Source of the DNA: Mariannaea sp. PMI_226
Taxonomy: Eukaryota > Ascomycota > Sordariomycetes > Hypocreales > Nectriaceae
Reading direction: 5' to 3'
DNA length: 64,000 bases
Assembly: GCA_024336345.1 (NCBI GenBank)
Contig: JANFOG010000009.1
Coordinates: 1,860,001 to 1,924,000, forward strand
Made by a program: the position numbers and the translations under genes. The notes below the pieces were generated by a model. That model was given only the letters and a program-made list of their open reading frames with translations, did no database searches and was not told the DNA's origin. Position 1 is the stretch's first letter. Every line of letters begins with the position of its first letter. Below are positions 21,005 through 34,339 of this stretch, one piece after another.

Positions 21005-23888
21005 AGGATGGCGGCTGGTGATCCAGGCTGTCTTGGAAGAGATTAATTGTCGCTCTTTTTTCTTCATGCTTTTGGCGCTTATACCATTGTTCCGCATCAG
21101 GGCGCGTTTTGAAGATTTGAATCAGCGCTCCTCCGTCCCACTGTGGCCATAGTCACTATTAGAACCCATGAGTTACGAGCATTCTATGTGTGATGCATGA
21201 AGTGGATTGTTTTGCAAATTCGCCAATTTCTTGCAAATGTTGTATCTATTCTTGTAACACATTGGTTACGTTTTCCTCTAGCCGCAAATTTGATTACCTT
21301 TTCTTGTGATCCTTCATGCTGAAAGAGTGAGTATCTAAATCTAGGAACGAGTTCACATCATACAATAAACCTGTAAAAACTGTTTATTAAAACTTCCGGA
21401 AAACCCTTGGGCTACTAACGTGATCTCTTCCGAGCTGTTGTTCGATTTTAGCCTCGTTGATCATCCCCTAGAATAATGAATTCGGGGCTTTTGTATCGAG
21501 AAGAATCTAGCAGCGCCCCAACTTTGCTATACTCTATGCTCTAACCTTCACTTTTTAGATATATTCATTCAACTGGGCATGTAAACCGCTGGCAGTCATT
21601 TGTATCTATCAGTATTCCATTGATTGTAGTTCCCGATGATTTCAATTCACTTTGTTAACCCCGGCACTTCTTCTTCACCCCCTGCACCAGGGCGTGGGTA
21701 GCACTGGTTTGTTCCTCGATCTGGAAGTCGATGACTGCTGAGCTGAAAACGCACGCATACTGTAGTTTCAGATGATATCTAATTGTTGATATGAGCCACT
21801 GATTCGACGTGTACCCTCAAGGCCGATGCCCATTATCTATTCTAACCGCCGAAATACTTTCAAGGCCTGGCTAAAGTATAATGTAATATGCTGACAGTTT
21901 AAATCTGCGTCTACAATCACAAGACCCAAGTTGACTGGCGTGCGGACTGCCCAACTGCGCCAATGTAGCGATTAGGTTTGGTTTATCGTCAATAGGTCAA
22001 CACAGATAAATATTCATCCGTTTATGCAACCGAAATAGTTACGAGAGCGAGTTTTTGCGGTAAAGGTATATGCGAACAGAACTAAATTAGGAAAATTTAT
22101 GAGTAGATTGAGATTGAGATTCGTATTGAGAAGACTTGTTTCAGGTACCGCGATTGTGCATCCGGGGTCTATTATATGGTTGGGATCTGGCATTGGATGT
22201 TCGGCATCAGTACGAAGATATGGTGTATCTCATCGCATAAACAAGGTCATTGGACAAGGCCCACGGGCATATCGCGTTGATTGCACGCAATTCAAAATGA
22301 ACGCCTCTAAAAATATAGCGACTCGTTCTTTTCATCCATAGCACTAGCTGAGCGTGTAGATTCATATTGTAGATCACATCTCCTTGGTCTCGTCAAGTCT
22401 AGCCTGCCATTGCAATAAGCTTGGTGGCAGTAGATTGGGGTTGTGCATAATAAATCCATTACTTCTTTTTGGTATTATACATGTCTACAACGTTATACAA
22501 AGCAGAATAGAATGAGAGAAGGGAGAAGGAAAGACGGTGCTAAGACCGGGGTTATCACTGGTAGGCTCGTCCCTCGCCAGCCGCGGAAATTACTGTGCTG
22601 ACAGAGCTAGTAATGGTCTCACCACTAATTGCAGAGATCAAGATACCGATTTCATGATACGGGCACGGATCTTTCGGGATGAACTGCAGAATGTTGCGGC
22701 AATTCAGATTTGGGCGCTCGCTACCCTTGGTTGTAAACGGGTTGGGCACGAAATTACGCGAATGGGTCTGATTGCGTCATTGTTGTAGGGATGATCCAGC
22801 ATCAACAAATAGGTTACTTGTGAAAGCGAAGGACCGATAAGTTGAGATAGAGGCTTTAAAAGGCCATTTCATAGAGTTGGAAACTCATCAATCAATTATA
22901 GTGAACACGCCACCGACCAGATGAAGGAAAAATGATTCGTTACGTGCGGGTGCTGCAAAATAGAGATGATAAACGACGAGCAGGTCTTTTATCCCCGCTG
23001 CTAGAAAGAGGAGGGTACTCGGATTACCCGCTCTCTCCAGTCAATTTTATGTTGCAGTGCTAAATCCATCCAGCCTGCTGCATATACGCACCACAGATGA
23101 CCCCTGTTGTACACGTCGTTAGGTCCCTCTTCATCCTGCAGCAATGCGCAGTAGTCCAACTCCTCCTCCTGCCACAGTTGGTGCATTTAACAACTACCAG
23201 GAGAGGCAATCTTCACTGTTGCCTACCTACTGATATTGACAGCAAGTATGGGGAGGGCATGGTTATTTTACTCGCTTATAGCTTAATTCTAGTCTTTCTG
23301 CGCGGAATTGACCTGCCGATTGACTTTCCAGAGAACATTATCCTTCGCATTGAGGTACCTGATGTTTGCTCGATTATCCGACCTAGATGTTTTCTCACGC
23401 ATCTTACGCACTGTAAGCCTTTGAGAGATGCGGGCAGGTTTGTTCTATACCTATCCAGGTTTAGATTCAAAGACCAACGGAGTGTGGGTGACTTGTTCTA
23501 GTGCACTAAACTTCTTAAAGGGCGAGCAATGCGGAGTTTGAGAGAATGAGATCCATTGATGGGAGGAAAGACAGCTGCAACACGCCCACCATGACACCGG
23601 CACGAACCAAACATGTCCCCGAGAAAGGATAGAAGTGTCTCCTACAATAAGCTGTCAAGCCAATCGGCCCAGTACTACTGGCCAATGAGTCGTTTTACCG
23701 TTCTAGGACGCATGGTCGCGCATGCGGCTATCTACCGTCTCCCCTTACTATAAAAAGAGTGAACCGACCATGATGCTTCACAATCTAGCTTGCACTACTC
23801 ATCCCTCTTGCTGCGTAATCTCTAACAACAATCTCCTTTATTGTTTTACCGTTATGAGAAGGATCTTGTCTTCTCACCTTCCAACACA
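21005..23888. other. Gene-poor interval, 2.9 kb
   Basis: No frame on either strand looks like a real protein; the open stretches at 22.1, 22.5 and 23.1 kb lack motifs and sensible composition. The right end holds the P450 promoter, with a TATAAAA box at 23749-23755. Confidence 0.4.
23749..23755 (+). promoter_or_regulatory. TATA box of the five-exon P450 gene
   Basis: TATAAAA lies about 134 bases ahead of the ATG at 23889, on the coding strand of the P450. Identified by inspection. Confidence 0.5.
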
Positions 23889-25589
23889 ATGATGTCTATC
23901 GCGGCCAACGCCCAAACGCTGCTTTGGCTCATTCTTGCAGTACGTGCGAGATATACTCAATCAGTTTTCATATTGACAAGACGGTCCTTTGTAGGCAGTA
24001 ATTATTTCCATCGCGCATGCGTTATACAATGTCTTCATTCATCCTTTGCGCTCATTTCCCGGCCCATTTCTCTGCCGAGCTACTCCACTCTACCGCCACT
24101 TTAAGTTCCTATCGGGAGTGCTGCCTTATTCGATCAAATCCTGGCATGACACCTACGGGCCTGTTGTACGAGTTTCACCCAATGAATTATCTTTCATCAG
24201 CCCACAGGCTTGGAGAGATATCTATTTGCCCCTGACTCGCTCCGACGGTATTGAAGAGATGTCGAAATACGACAAGTATTATCGTTTCGGAGGGCCTGGT
24301 ACACCCGACACTATTGTCACTGTGAACAAGAAAGAGCACGGTCCTTTTCGACGGCAATTGAATCCAGCATTCTCCGAGAGGGCCTTGCGAATGCAGGAGC
24401 CAGTTCTTCAGCAGTATACAGATCTTCTCATGCAAAAGCTTCGGGAGGAGTCTGACGGCGGGAAGCATCCTGTGAATTTGCGCGAGTGGTTCAATTACTA
24501 TGCATTTGACATCATTGGTAATCTTGGACTTGGATCCGACTTTGCCGGCTTGCAGGATTCAAAGTACCATCCTTGGGTCAAGGCAGTCACGCATCATGTT
24601 AAAGAAATTGCCTTCCTGCAGGTCCTGACCTACCTGGGTTTCTCGAAGTTTGTGCAGATGATCACTAGCAGCTCTTTTCTGAAAGGAAAAGAGGTATATG
24701 AGAAATTAACGAGAGAAAAGCTAGAGTCACGAATGAGCCAGACGGAAGAGAAGCATGATCTTGTGGAACCTTTGCTAAAGCTTAAGGAGCCTCTAGTATG
24801 GTTTTCACTATTTTCTACTTGGAAAGATTCAAGCTAACAAGTAACTTAGAGCTTCGATAAGCTTCTAGCAAATGTCTACATTTTAATCATTGCAGGCTCG
24901 GAAAGCAGCGCGAGTGTGATGACCGCCACTGTATCACTTCTAGCTGATAGCCCAGAGGTCTTGCAGAAGGTGACACACGAGGTTCGATCATCATTCAAAA
25001 ACGAGGACGAAATCACGCTAGTCTCGATCAACAACCTACCTTATCTGTTTGCATGTCTCAATGAAACCTTGCGGCGGTTCCCCCCGTCACCAGTTGGCTT
25101 GCCTAGAGTAACACCTCCTGGAGGAGGCACCGTTTGCGGTTATTGGGTACCAGAAAATGTAAACAGTTGACGTGTTCACCTTTTATATTTCATTTGAACG
25201 CTGACAAAGATAGACTGTTGTTGCAGTTTCCCAATGGGCTGCTTATCATAGCTCTGAGAACTTTGCCCAGCCATTTGGATACCATCCTGAGCGGTTTCTG
25301 AAAGATGCCAGGTTTGCTGAAGATAATCTGGATGCCCATCAACCTTTTGGTATCGGTCATAGGAGTTGCCCTGGACGAAAGTAAGTTATCCTGTTCTCTT
25401 TTACAACCAGGTCGGTTGCTCATATTTCGTAGCCTAAGCTTTGCTGAAACACGACTGGCATTGGCAAGGCTGCTGTACAATTTCGACATTGAGAGTAAAC
25501 CAAGTTGTGACAACTGGGTGAGCAAGCAGAAGGGATACATATTATGGGATAAGCAAGAATATTGGGCATATCTGAAGCCTGTTAGGTAA
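23889..25589 (+). CDS. Cytochrome P450 monooxygenase, five exons
   Basis: It is a microsomal haem-thiolate monooxygenase, probably of secondary metabolism. Exons are 23889-23939, 23995-24795, 24850-25158, 25214-25380 and 25433-25589, giving 494 residues. The N-terminal hydrophobic anchor is split by the first intron (TLLWLILA joined to AVIISIAHALYNVF) and followed by the Pro-rich hinge HPLRSFPGPF. The I-helix has IIAGSESSASV, with Ser in place of the usual acidic-Thr pair. The K-helix ExxR is ETLRR, the PERF-type motif is HPERF, and the haem-binding loop is FGIGHRSCPGR with Cys near residue 438. The order resembles fungal P450s of the trichothecene/isotrichodermin-hydroxylase type, but I cannot assign a CYP family with certainty. 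The gene has its own TATA box and is flanked by long intergenic DNA. Confidence 0.88.
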
Positions 25590-27334
25590 GCTTGTAACCC
25601 CAAAGTCGGTTTCCAGGAATATCAGATTGCCGTTGGAGAACCGGCAATGGATTTTGAACATGTTGCAAGTACAGCTCAAATTATGTACCAACAGTATCAG
25701 ATATCAAGACTTATTCTATCAACCTAGTGTGTGATCGCGGAATATGACGCAGGATAGATGAACAAAATGATCTGGGATACCTTTAGTCAAAGAGAAACTC
25801 CGCATAGCAATAATTTAGTCATCAAGTCACGCCCATTGATGGTCCAAATTGGCTCATCACATACAACTTGTCCTATTATGCGTAAGTATTCTCCTGACTC
25901 GCCCTCTCATTGCAACTAAATAATACTTGTGGCTGTTGAACATTATGAGGCTTACGTGAAGCTGTGTAAACAAGCTGTCAATCTTTGAGGGCCAATTCCA
26001 GCTACCGCATTGAATTTGTCTAGAACGCGTTCAATGGGCGGTGAGTTCTTTGAAGGACCTTATTGGTATTAGACTATTTGATATCTGTGTTGGTACGCAT
26101 ATGTCAATCTCACTCGACATACTCACATCTAGGATGGGAGTCCTAGTCTTTGCGGCATGGCTGATTATATCTACAATAATACTACGACCATATCTTCATG
26201 CCTTCCGGTATTTAAAAGGGTGGGAATCATTCTTAGTCATCCCCTCACTGAGAACTATTAAATTTTGGCCATCTTGGATCAAATCTGCTGGGAAAGGCTC
26301 AAGGCTGAGAGAGAACATTAAATCTCTAGTAAGGGAGGTTATTTTCCTTCCATCAGGGAGAATAGTCAAAGTTGCTTGTAAGATGTGTACACGGACATTG
26401 ACCTATGCACTAGGAATATACCATCATTCATCTTTCTTGAGATATCTGATATTTTGAGGTTGGATTGGCTCTTCTTAGGCACCGGTACAGAATTCCCCAG
26501 GACTGTCTTTTCTGCATCAACATTCTGAACACCTGTATTTACTACTTACAACCCGCTTTCGACATATTCAATGGCCGTGTTTTGTGCACACCATTGCCAC
26601 AACAAAGGACGAAGCCTAGACCCACGCTAGTGTGCACTCTTGACGCGTTCTGTGGTTACATATATATAGTAAGTTAAACCCCCTTGTCCGGTATCTTCCG
26701 AAGTAGACTAACCGCTTATGGGCCCACGTAGATCACCAGAGTTTACACATTGAGAGGGCTCGTATCTCAGTTGTAGAGCTCAAGTTGAATAACCTGTAGC
26801 TTTATTGCGATACATGACCCATGGGTTTAACTTACCCCTGCGAGATAGTAGTTGAAACTGCAGTATATGAATGAATTGCCCTACCAGGATGATCACCCTA
26901 GGGCAATGTCAAAATTGAGACGCTGAGCATATCCCCCAGCATCGAAAACCAGACGCTGAGTGTCTCCTCAGCTGAGCAATACAGATCGGTTCCAGTTCGT
27001 AAATCTTTCAGCGATCGGCCCAGCCCTATTCGCCTAGACTAGCGGATAATAGTAATTATTCTGGTGAACGGTTCACTATTGATCATCCTTTTAAAAGGAA
27101 TTATTGGAATTATTGACAGATTATTGGTACTGGCCCCACAATTCAATGCGCCAGGCGCCGCCTCACTCTGATTGTGGTTAGAATTAAGGACTTCACCTCC
27201 TATTATTTATCAGTTGATGATGGATGTTTCTATTTAAATATGAGTCTGTCTCCCAACGTCTTCATACTTTTTTTCTCTCCTCGCTCCCATTCCTGCCCAT
27301 CTCTTTTTCAATTTTATTCGTCACTCGTTTCATC
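25590..27334. other. Interval with an unassigned open frame
   Basis: This 1.7-kb stretch contains one plus-strand frame at 26041-26457 (138 codons) with a hydrophobic segment (VLVFAAWLIISTIIL) followed by a basic region. I do not recognise it, and it has no good continuation, so it may be a relic or chance. The end of the interval has TATTTAAA near 27230, about 105 bases ahead of the secreted-protein gene. Confidence 0.3.
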
Positions 27335-27968
27335 ATGGTCCAACTCAAGTCTCTCATTCTTGCTCTGGCCTCCTCGGCTTTCTTCTTGAGTGCCTCAGCA
27401 GGCCCTTGCAACGTTTGTTCCCCGGCAAACATCCTTCAAGATGGCGGTTTTGAAGGCGATTCTACACCATGGCAACTCGACAATGGCGTCACAATATTGG
27501 CTAACACTGCTGATGCTAATTACGCCCAAAGCGGCACACACTTTGTGTTAGCGAATACCCCCTGTCCTGCCTGAGCACCCCCGTTCTGATTCATTCTCAT
27601 ACAGTTCTTTTGATGTTGCCGAGAGAGAATATTCGCAGAGATATAGCATCTCCCAGCAGTTGTCAGGATTAAAACCCAATCAGCCGTACACACTCCAGTA
27701 CTCATATGCAACCACCGATAATTCTGGCATTCACGATGGTGGCCTCGACATCGTCCACTATCTTGATGGTGTTCTAGTCAGCTACAACAACTTTCCACAC
27801 CAGACTCTAGACGTCTACGCAACCGAAAGAGTAACTATAACACCTACATCGGCAAATCCAGTCCTGAAAATTTCTGTCGGTGCCAGTGGCAATTATTTCT
27901 ATGGTGCAACCTTGGTCATTGACGATATTAGTCTGGGAAGGGCTTGTCAAGTGAATGGCAAGCGATAA
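27335..27968 (+). CDS. Small secreted CBM/CenC-like beta-sandwich protein
   Basis: It is likely an extracellular or cell-wall protein with a galactose-binding-like fold. Two exons (27335-27546 and 27605-27968) around a 58-base intron (GTTAGC...CAG) encode 191 residues. A clear signal peptide (about residues 1-22, ending LSASAG) is followed by CNVCSPANILQDGGFEGD. The 'GFE...PW' pattern near residues 34-44 opens CenC-type carbohydrate-binding domains. The middle strands read SGLKPNQPYTLQYSYAT, and the end reads GATLVIDDISLGRAC, the typical closing strand of that fold. The ATG at 27335 is the one immediately before the signal peptide; an upstream in-frame ATG at 27224 would add a non-matching extension. 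There is no catalytic domain. The ligand is unknown. Confidence 0.8.
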
Positions 27969-28809
27969 TTTAGGAGTATTCTCCGTCTCTTTGCTGCCAA
28001 ATTAGTGTTAAATTGAGACTGGTGGTGATTCCTCTGCTATGATTTTGCATTAGGACTGTTTTGATGCTCTAAGGAACGTATTTTCACTTCTAAACTAGCT
28101 CACTGCTATCTTTTTTTTTGCTTGCATTTATTCCATTTATATGCATCTCGACCATACAAAGTCATTGCATAATCTACATAATTAAGAAGCATAGCATTAG
28201 CTAACGTAAACTATACAACAAGCTATTGGGGGCACCATTCTCTATATACTTGATAGTGTGATGTTTCTCTCATCTCTGTCTCACTTCTCGCTCAGCAGCG
28301 AGTAGAATGGATTTACCTTTCCGGTATAAGAGTAGTGTGTAAGAACTATCGATTCCCACATAGAAATATAATTTTCTAAAAAAAGACATCATAGGTGGGT
28401 GATAAAGTCACATGAACCAATAACACCAAATGTATGGATGTCAACATTTATTCTACAATATATGTTCAGCTTATGCTCACGGACTCTTAATGTAATTTCC
28501 GCTGATAACCAGATACCCGAACATATGGCAGGCATATATTTGAGGTAACCGACAACCGTAACAGTGAATCCTCAAGCATACGTGGCAGGTGACTGACTCC
28601 AGTAGTCGAGACGATTAAGTTATCAAGTTTCGTGAAGGATGCATTCGTAGTTTACAGTGAATCATGGTATATAATGACGATACTGGGCTATAATTCAACT
28701 GAAAAAAAAATTAAGATTGATTCGATCATGTAATCGAACGTTAGGACACTAGACTATCCATTCCATGTCCACCAACCTCTGCTACTCACCGGAGCCTTAG
28801 ATCCACGCC
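27969..28809. other. Convergent 3' interval without genes
   Basis: These 840 bases between the secreted-protein gene (plus) and the sugar transporter gene (minus) should hold both 3' UTRs. The sequence is AT-rich, with A/T runs near 28110 and 28700. No coding potential seen. Confidence 0.4.
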
Positions 28810-30557
28810 CTAGACAGCAGAATCGCGGTCCTCAATTTGAGCGACAGTACCACCATGAAGCTTTCTTTCATTGAAGCCTTCTTCGGCGGAAAAGGCTCCC
28901 GTTGGCTTCCATGCAGCTGAGTTTCTGATTGTGCATTGTTCCAACATCTTATCGACCTGCTCAAGAGTCAAGCCCTTCGTCTCAGGAACGAAGAAATAGG
29001 CAAAGACTACAGCACAGAGACAAAGCGTCCCCCATAAGAAAAAGACGGATGACTTCATATTCCCCCTATTCTCGTTAACCATGTATGGTGTAATGACCGC
29101 AATAATAGCATTCCAAAGCCAGTTAGATGCGGTACAGAGGGCAACTCCCCGTGACCGGATCGGAAGGGGAAAGCTCTCGCCAACAACAACCCATGCAGCG
29201 GGGCCCCATGTCGACGCAAACCAGAAAATGAAAATAGCAATGAAAGCAATCTGGGCGTTGACGGCAGCAATATTATCGGCCAGCTGGGCGTCCGGGTTAG
29301 ATGGGTCAGAGTGCGTATGGTTGAATCCCACTGTAACTCCAATGATTGCTACTAAGAATTGGCTGATGGACATTCCAGCGGCACCAGCAATAAGAATCTT
29401 CCGGCGCCCGAATCTTTCGACCGTCCAAAATGATAACGGGGTTGAAAAAACATTGACTAGGGTGAATATCAGGGAGATAAGAAAGCTATTACTAATAGCA
29501 CCGGTGGATTTAAGGAATGGTGTCGAATAGTAGAAGATGAAGTTGACTCCAGTCCATTGCTGCATCATATGTAGGCATGTACCCATGAACGTGCGACGTA
29601 AATTTGAGTTGGGTTTCCAAAAACTCCCCTTGAAACAGTTTGCCCAGCTGCCTCCCCAGGAAGTGGAGGGAATCAAAGACCTTTCGTACTCTTCATTGGC
29701 GATAATCTCAGCCAACTCACTCTCAATATAAATTGAGTCCTCAGGTTGCTCACGAAGGCAGGAAAGAGAGTGTCTCGCCGCAGCCAGATTTCCCTTTTTG
29801 ATGAAATACCGAGGAGAATCGGGAAGTAGTAAAAGGCCACCACCCAAGATTAACGCGCATGGGAACTGAATAGCGATGGGGATACGGTAAGAACGGGTAT
29901 CAGGGGAGCCCTCGGTAGCGTAGACAACAATAGAGGCGAGCATGAGGCCGATAGTTATACAGAATTGATAACCAGCAACAAGGGCACCGCGGACCTTACG
30001 GGGGCACTAATTCTCAACTTAGAATAAATGAACATCGAACCAAACAATAGACAGACGCTTACCGTTTCGGACATGTATAGAACGACAACAGCAGATACAA
30101 AGCCGACACCAAGGCCGGCAACAAGACGGCCAACGACGATAGGACCAAGTGCCGCATTAGGGCTGGTAATCATCTGAATGGCTACTCCAATCGTGTAGAC
30201 AGCGCAGCCAGCAATAACTGTCCATTTTCGGCCCATGAAATCAGCAACATCACCCGCAATCAGTGCGCCCAGGAAGGTGCCAACGGAGAGAATAGAGACA
30301 ATGAGTGAGCTGTGAGAGTCGGAGAGCTCTTTTGCACCGGCACCTTCGACAGCCTCAATGAAGATTTTGGCACCATTGACTCCGTTGATGTAACCAGAGT
30401 CATAGCCAAAAAAGATGCCTCCAAACGATGCGAAGCCGCAAAGAAGGTAAGCTTTCCAAGTGATGGGAGCTTCCACCAGTCTGCCAATTTCATCGTTTGG
30501 AGTGACGACGGAAGTATTAGATTGCTCAACGGACGCGACTTTGCTTTCCGTATCCAT
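28810..30557 (-). CDS. MFS sugar (hexose-type) transporter
   Basis: It is a plasma-membrane proton/sugar symporter-type carrier. There are two exons (30557-30063 and 30006-28810) around a 56-base intron, giving 563 residues and about 12 membrane segments. Sugar-porter signatures are visible: GYDSGYINGVNGAK in segment 1, DFMGRKW after segment 2, GRLVAGLGVGFVSA, PDSPRYFIKKG closing the first half, QQWTGVNFIFYY in segment 7, ERFGRRKILIAG and PETKGLTLEQVD at the C-terminal end. These place it with fungal glucose/hexose transporters. The ATG at 30557 (MDTESK) starts a short polar tail before segment 1; upstream residues are non-matching. A Zn2Cys6-like regulator is encoded 828 bases upstream on the same strand and might control it, which is inference only. 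Confidence 0.9.
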
Positions 30558-31385
30558 GCTGGTTATGCCGGAGTTCTTTGGGCAGTGGTGGTGGTTGCGT
30601 AAATGTGATAGGGAAACTCGTAAACAATAGGAATAAAAATGCACACGTTCGTTGGAGAGATGGGAAGGAATGGGGGTTTTTATACACAACTGGTGGAACG
30701 AAAAACTATTCTGCCCAGAATGATCCTGAGATCGTGATTGGTTTGGTGTGTAAGATCCGTTGGCGGATTCGGTCCTCGATTCTTGTGAGCAAAGGGTGAA
30801 GGGGATGAAAGGCGCTCTGGGCCAAGGTCCAGTTGACCCCCAGTCGAATGCTTCTCCACTCCCTCCACAACCTAGGTTCCCCATACCCCAGGATAGAATA
30901 GATGAAGAGGAAGCTGACCTCTAGAGATGCGTAGTAAGAAACGCTTTACTACATACTCCATAGTCGACGAGGAGAGGGCTGTGGGGGAAATTGAAAGGCC
31001 CTTGGACAGCGAGCCTATCATCAAACTCCCGAAGGATGTTTTTTTCAGCCCCAGTACCAATATGTTCTGACTCAGGTAACGTCTTCCTCCCTGTTTTCCG
31101 AGCTCGGGAAATGGCGGGGCTGTGAATGACATGCCAAGGTTTGATAAATCTGGGCGCGAAATTTGGCGCTAGCAGGTAGTTGGGTCCTTTAACTCATAAG
31201 CGTGGAAGAGGATGGATCAAGTATCTCCTTTTCAACATTTGAAATTGGTGGTCAGCACTTCTTTGGGAAGAATTTCTCTCGTTCGCCGTCTACGTTGGTG
31301 TAATTTTGATTAACATTCAACCTCTTGTTGATATAGGGCACACAAGCAAACGATTTTCTCTATTATTGTGTCCATGCTTTTGCTA
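30558..31385. promoter_or_regulatory. Promoter interval of the sugar transporter
   Basis: These 828 bases between the regulator stop (31386) and the transporter start (30557) hold the transporter promoter. Open frames here lack protein character. No specific site identified. Confidence 0.4.
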
Positions 31386-33482
31386 TTACCAAATGCTATA
31401 ATCTACCAGAGGGAAGCTTTCTAAGCTAACTGGATTAAGAACGTCCAAGTACATCCAAGAAACGTCATTCATGCCATCAAGCAGCTCCATCGTTTGTGAA
31501 TCTGGCAATGTCCCTAGAATAGCAGGGGGACGGGTAATTAGGTCACCACCAAATGTTGGTCTTTCATCACTCGCCTGCTCGGACCCGACCTCTTCTCGGC
31601 TGACCATCTCTGATCTGTCAACCCGAAGCACCTCGAGGCTTGGTAATGTATCGAGAGTGGTCGAAATTCTAAGTGCTAGATATGCCATTGGATCTGCTGC
31701 CTGCCACCTCTGACGGAGTTGCTGTAAGATGTTGCAGCCCATATTGAAGTCATGACGGGCATCTTCTTGATCGTTCGGTAGACGGCTGTAGCGTAAATGT
31801 TGGTAGAATACCGATATTGCAAGCGAAGGTGCATATACCACGATGGGGAGAGCACATAGTGAATTGAGACGATTCGGATCTTGCATATTACGGATGATCT
31901 GGATTGCTGAGAGCTGCTGTCTGAGCCTAGCTGGTGTAGGAGAAGGCAGAGCAGTAATTGTTCTGAGGCGGTGCGCGAGGATCGCTGTCGCAAGGTAATA
32001 TATGTGTAACGTAGCTGGTTATATCTTGATTAACAAAGAGGAGCAGCCAAACAATTAACAGTGCTTCACTTCGCTCACCAATAGTTGAACAAGGAAGCTC
32101 CCAAGCCTGCATTTCGTCCACAATTCCCTCAAATCCCGGAAAGTCGGTATCCAGCTCAGTAACGGCGCCTTGAGCCCCGGGCCGGTACAGTCCAATGACT
32201 TGATTGAGCAATTGGGTAATCCTGAACCACACGTCAAAGGCTACCGAGCCAGATTCGCCGGTAGTTAAAGAGTCTATTGCTATGTCAATGTCCGCCATAC
32301 AACATGGTCTTGAATGGATGGCGGCGTTTAGTCGGTCCAGAGTCCAAAGGCACCAAAATGTCTTCTTTAGTTCGGCTTCGTTGTCTCTATGTCGCGGTCG
32401 TTGCAGCTGTAACCCCATCGTCTGGGCATAGTGGACGGCCTGGGCCAAGAAGCTGGACGCTTGCTCTGCCCCATTACTGCCTTCATGATGAAGCGAGAGG
32501 AGAGCCAAGGTGCGGACTAGAGTGATTTTCCGACTAATTGTGCCTCGGGTAAGGTCGGTCAAGACAGAAGCATGTAAATGGGTACAAAACTGTCTCACTG
32601 ACAACAAAGCGTCCCCCGAATGCAGTAAATTGAGATACTGTCCTGCTTTACCATCCTTGGCTGCTACGAGACACACTGCATGGACCAGTGGCATGCGAAT
32701 GCTACTCTGCTTCAAACATTGATAATATTCCTCCTTATTAAGGAGGGGAATAATGGGGTGGATATTTTGGAAATAAATATCCGATAGCATATTGATAGTC
32801 TTGACTGGAATAAGGTCTGACATCGGTGTGTATATGCTTGCGGAGTCGTCTCGCAATTCTGCGTACGGTGTGGATGAGACATCTGTATCCCTACCAGTGC
32901 TAGGGGATCGTTGCTGAATCCAGACTCCAGTTTCCCCAGTCGCCATATTCTCCGAGTCTTCTGACGGAATGGCCGTGTCAAGAAGCCTAGCCTCCGGATT
33001 CAGATCTCCCACGAAACGGGGGGTTGACGGTCCCGTGGATGTCAGGATTAAAGCATCATAATGTTGCTTGGTTGGGGGACCATATACAGGGCTTTCATGT
33101 CGCCGATGCTGTGACAGATGGTCTTGGTGCTGTCGAGTCTTTTCTGGCGAAGATAAGAGGCCGTCTTGGATTTCACGCGAGGCATTAACCCTCTCTTTAA
33201 GTCTTTCGTTGGCCGCGTTACTGCTTCGACGAACTGCGGCGGCATTCGTGATAGTAGAGGGTCTCTTTCGTGGACCACATAATTTACGGGATGAGAACGA
33301 TTGCTGGTGTTGACATCGCTTCTGTAAAGTAAGAATATTATTTCATGTCAGTTTAATTTCAGTATCATGAACAGTGTACACTCACTGACCTTCCTAAGGC
33401 GACAAACATCACAAGCACTACGTGACCGAGTTCTCGGCACTTTGTTGTCTTGACAGGGCTGAGTAACAAACCTGAAGTTCAT
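31386..33482 (-). CDS. Fungal-specific transcription factor with atypical, cysteine-poor Zn2Cys6 region
   Basis: It is a predicted nuclear regulator. Three exons (33482-33390, 33321-32079, 32014-31386) encode 654 residues. The DNA-binding part starts normally (RSACDVCRLRK, then KRC across intron 1), giving CX2CX6C, but only one further cysteine follows eleven residues later (CGPRKRPS). The canonical second CX2C pair and the sixth cysteine are absent. The middle-homology region (Fungal_trans) is well preserved: FQNIHPIIPLLNKEEYY, TLVRTLALLSLHHEG, LGLQLQRPRH-like residues, and FWCLWTLDRLNAAIHSRPC. The C-terminal exon continues as helical regulator sequence. Splicing was chosen for frame and consensus; a different exon 2 start could restore cysteines, but I found none. 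It may bind DNA weakly or act as a co-regulator. It sits next to the sugar transporter. Confidence 0.8.
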
Positions 33483-34339
33483 GGCTGGAGGCGGTGGGAA
33501 ATTGACCAGCTTGGTACGATGGATTGATTTGAATCTGGTAGGATGCAAAGGGGAACTCGTAATTTAGGTATGCCGACACTGAGTGGCGACCTGGACGAGG
33601 ATCATTTCATACAGCTACTACGGAAATATAATGCATGAAAGAATACGTCTAGCCGTTTCGTTGATGACGCAACCAATGAGCTATGAATGAACTGGTCTAC
33701 TTAGCACCACTATAGATGTGCTCTCTCTCTGAGCCAAAGGGACCTAGACTACCGGCCTTACTGATCATAGTTAAGTTGTTGCGGAGATGTACATCCTGGG
33801 CAAGATGCATGACTCAACGCCCCCATCGCTATTCCCACTCCCGCCAGCATGTTCCATCACAATCTAACCGCATTAGACGAACCACCTGGAGTGTTAGACT
33901 ATCCCATTTGCGAATAATGCCGCCAGCTCTAGTTCACGACGGGTCGCCTAATTCATACTTGATGGACGTTATATCGAGCGCCGAATTGACGACTGTATTG
34001 CGTTTTGCCCCATTTGGCTGTTAAGGCCGCCATCTTGACTTGGAGGTCTCTAGTGACATGATAAGCATAGAGCGGTATCAAGTTACACCTCCAAATCTCA
34101 CATCGTGCGGTACAACCTGGACAGTATAGTAGTCGGGTTACCCTTTAGGTCGATTTCGGTCACGTTGTTCCTAAAGTGTAGGGTTGATGGGAGATACTAT
34201 CAAAAATATATAAATGATCGAAATTAGCGACAACTTGAAGCTTTTATGCGTTTGCATCTGATCATTCAATATTTTCGAGTCTTAACACTTCTTCTCTCGT
34301 GGCTCTTTCCTTACCTTACCATTACAGTTACACCTCACC
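33483..34339. promoter_or_regulatory. Divergent promoter between regulator and intronless P450
   Basis: These 857 bases separate divergently transcribed genes. TATATAAA at 34207-34214 lies about 126 bases ahead of the P450 start at 34340. No coding sequence recognised. Confidence 0.45.

Noticed and set aside
26755..26830. tRNA-like start (GGGCTCGTATCTCAGTTGTAGAGC)
   Set aside because: The 5' seven bases do not pair with a downstream segment and no T-arm is present; probably chance or a very old remnant.
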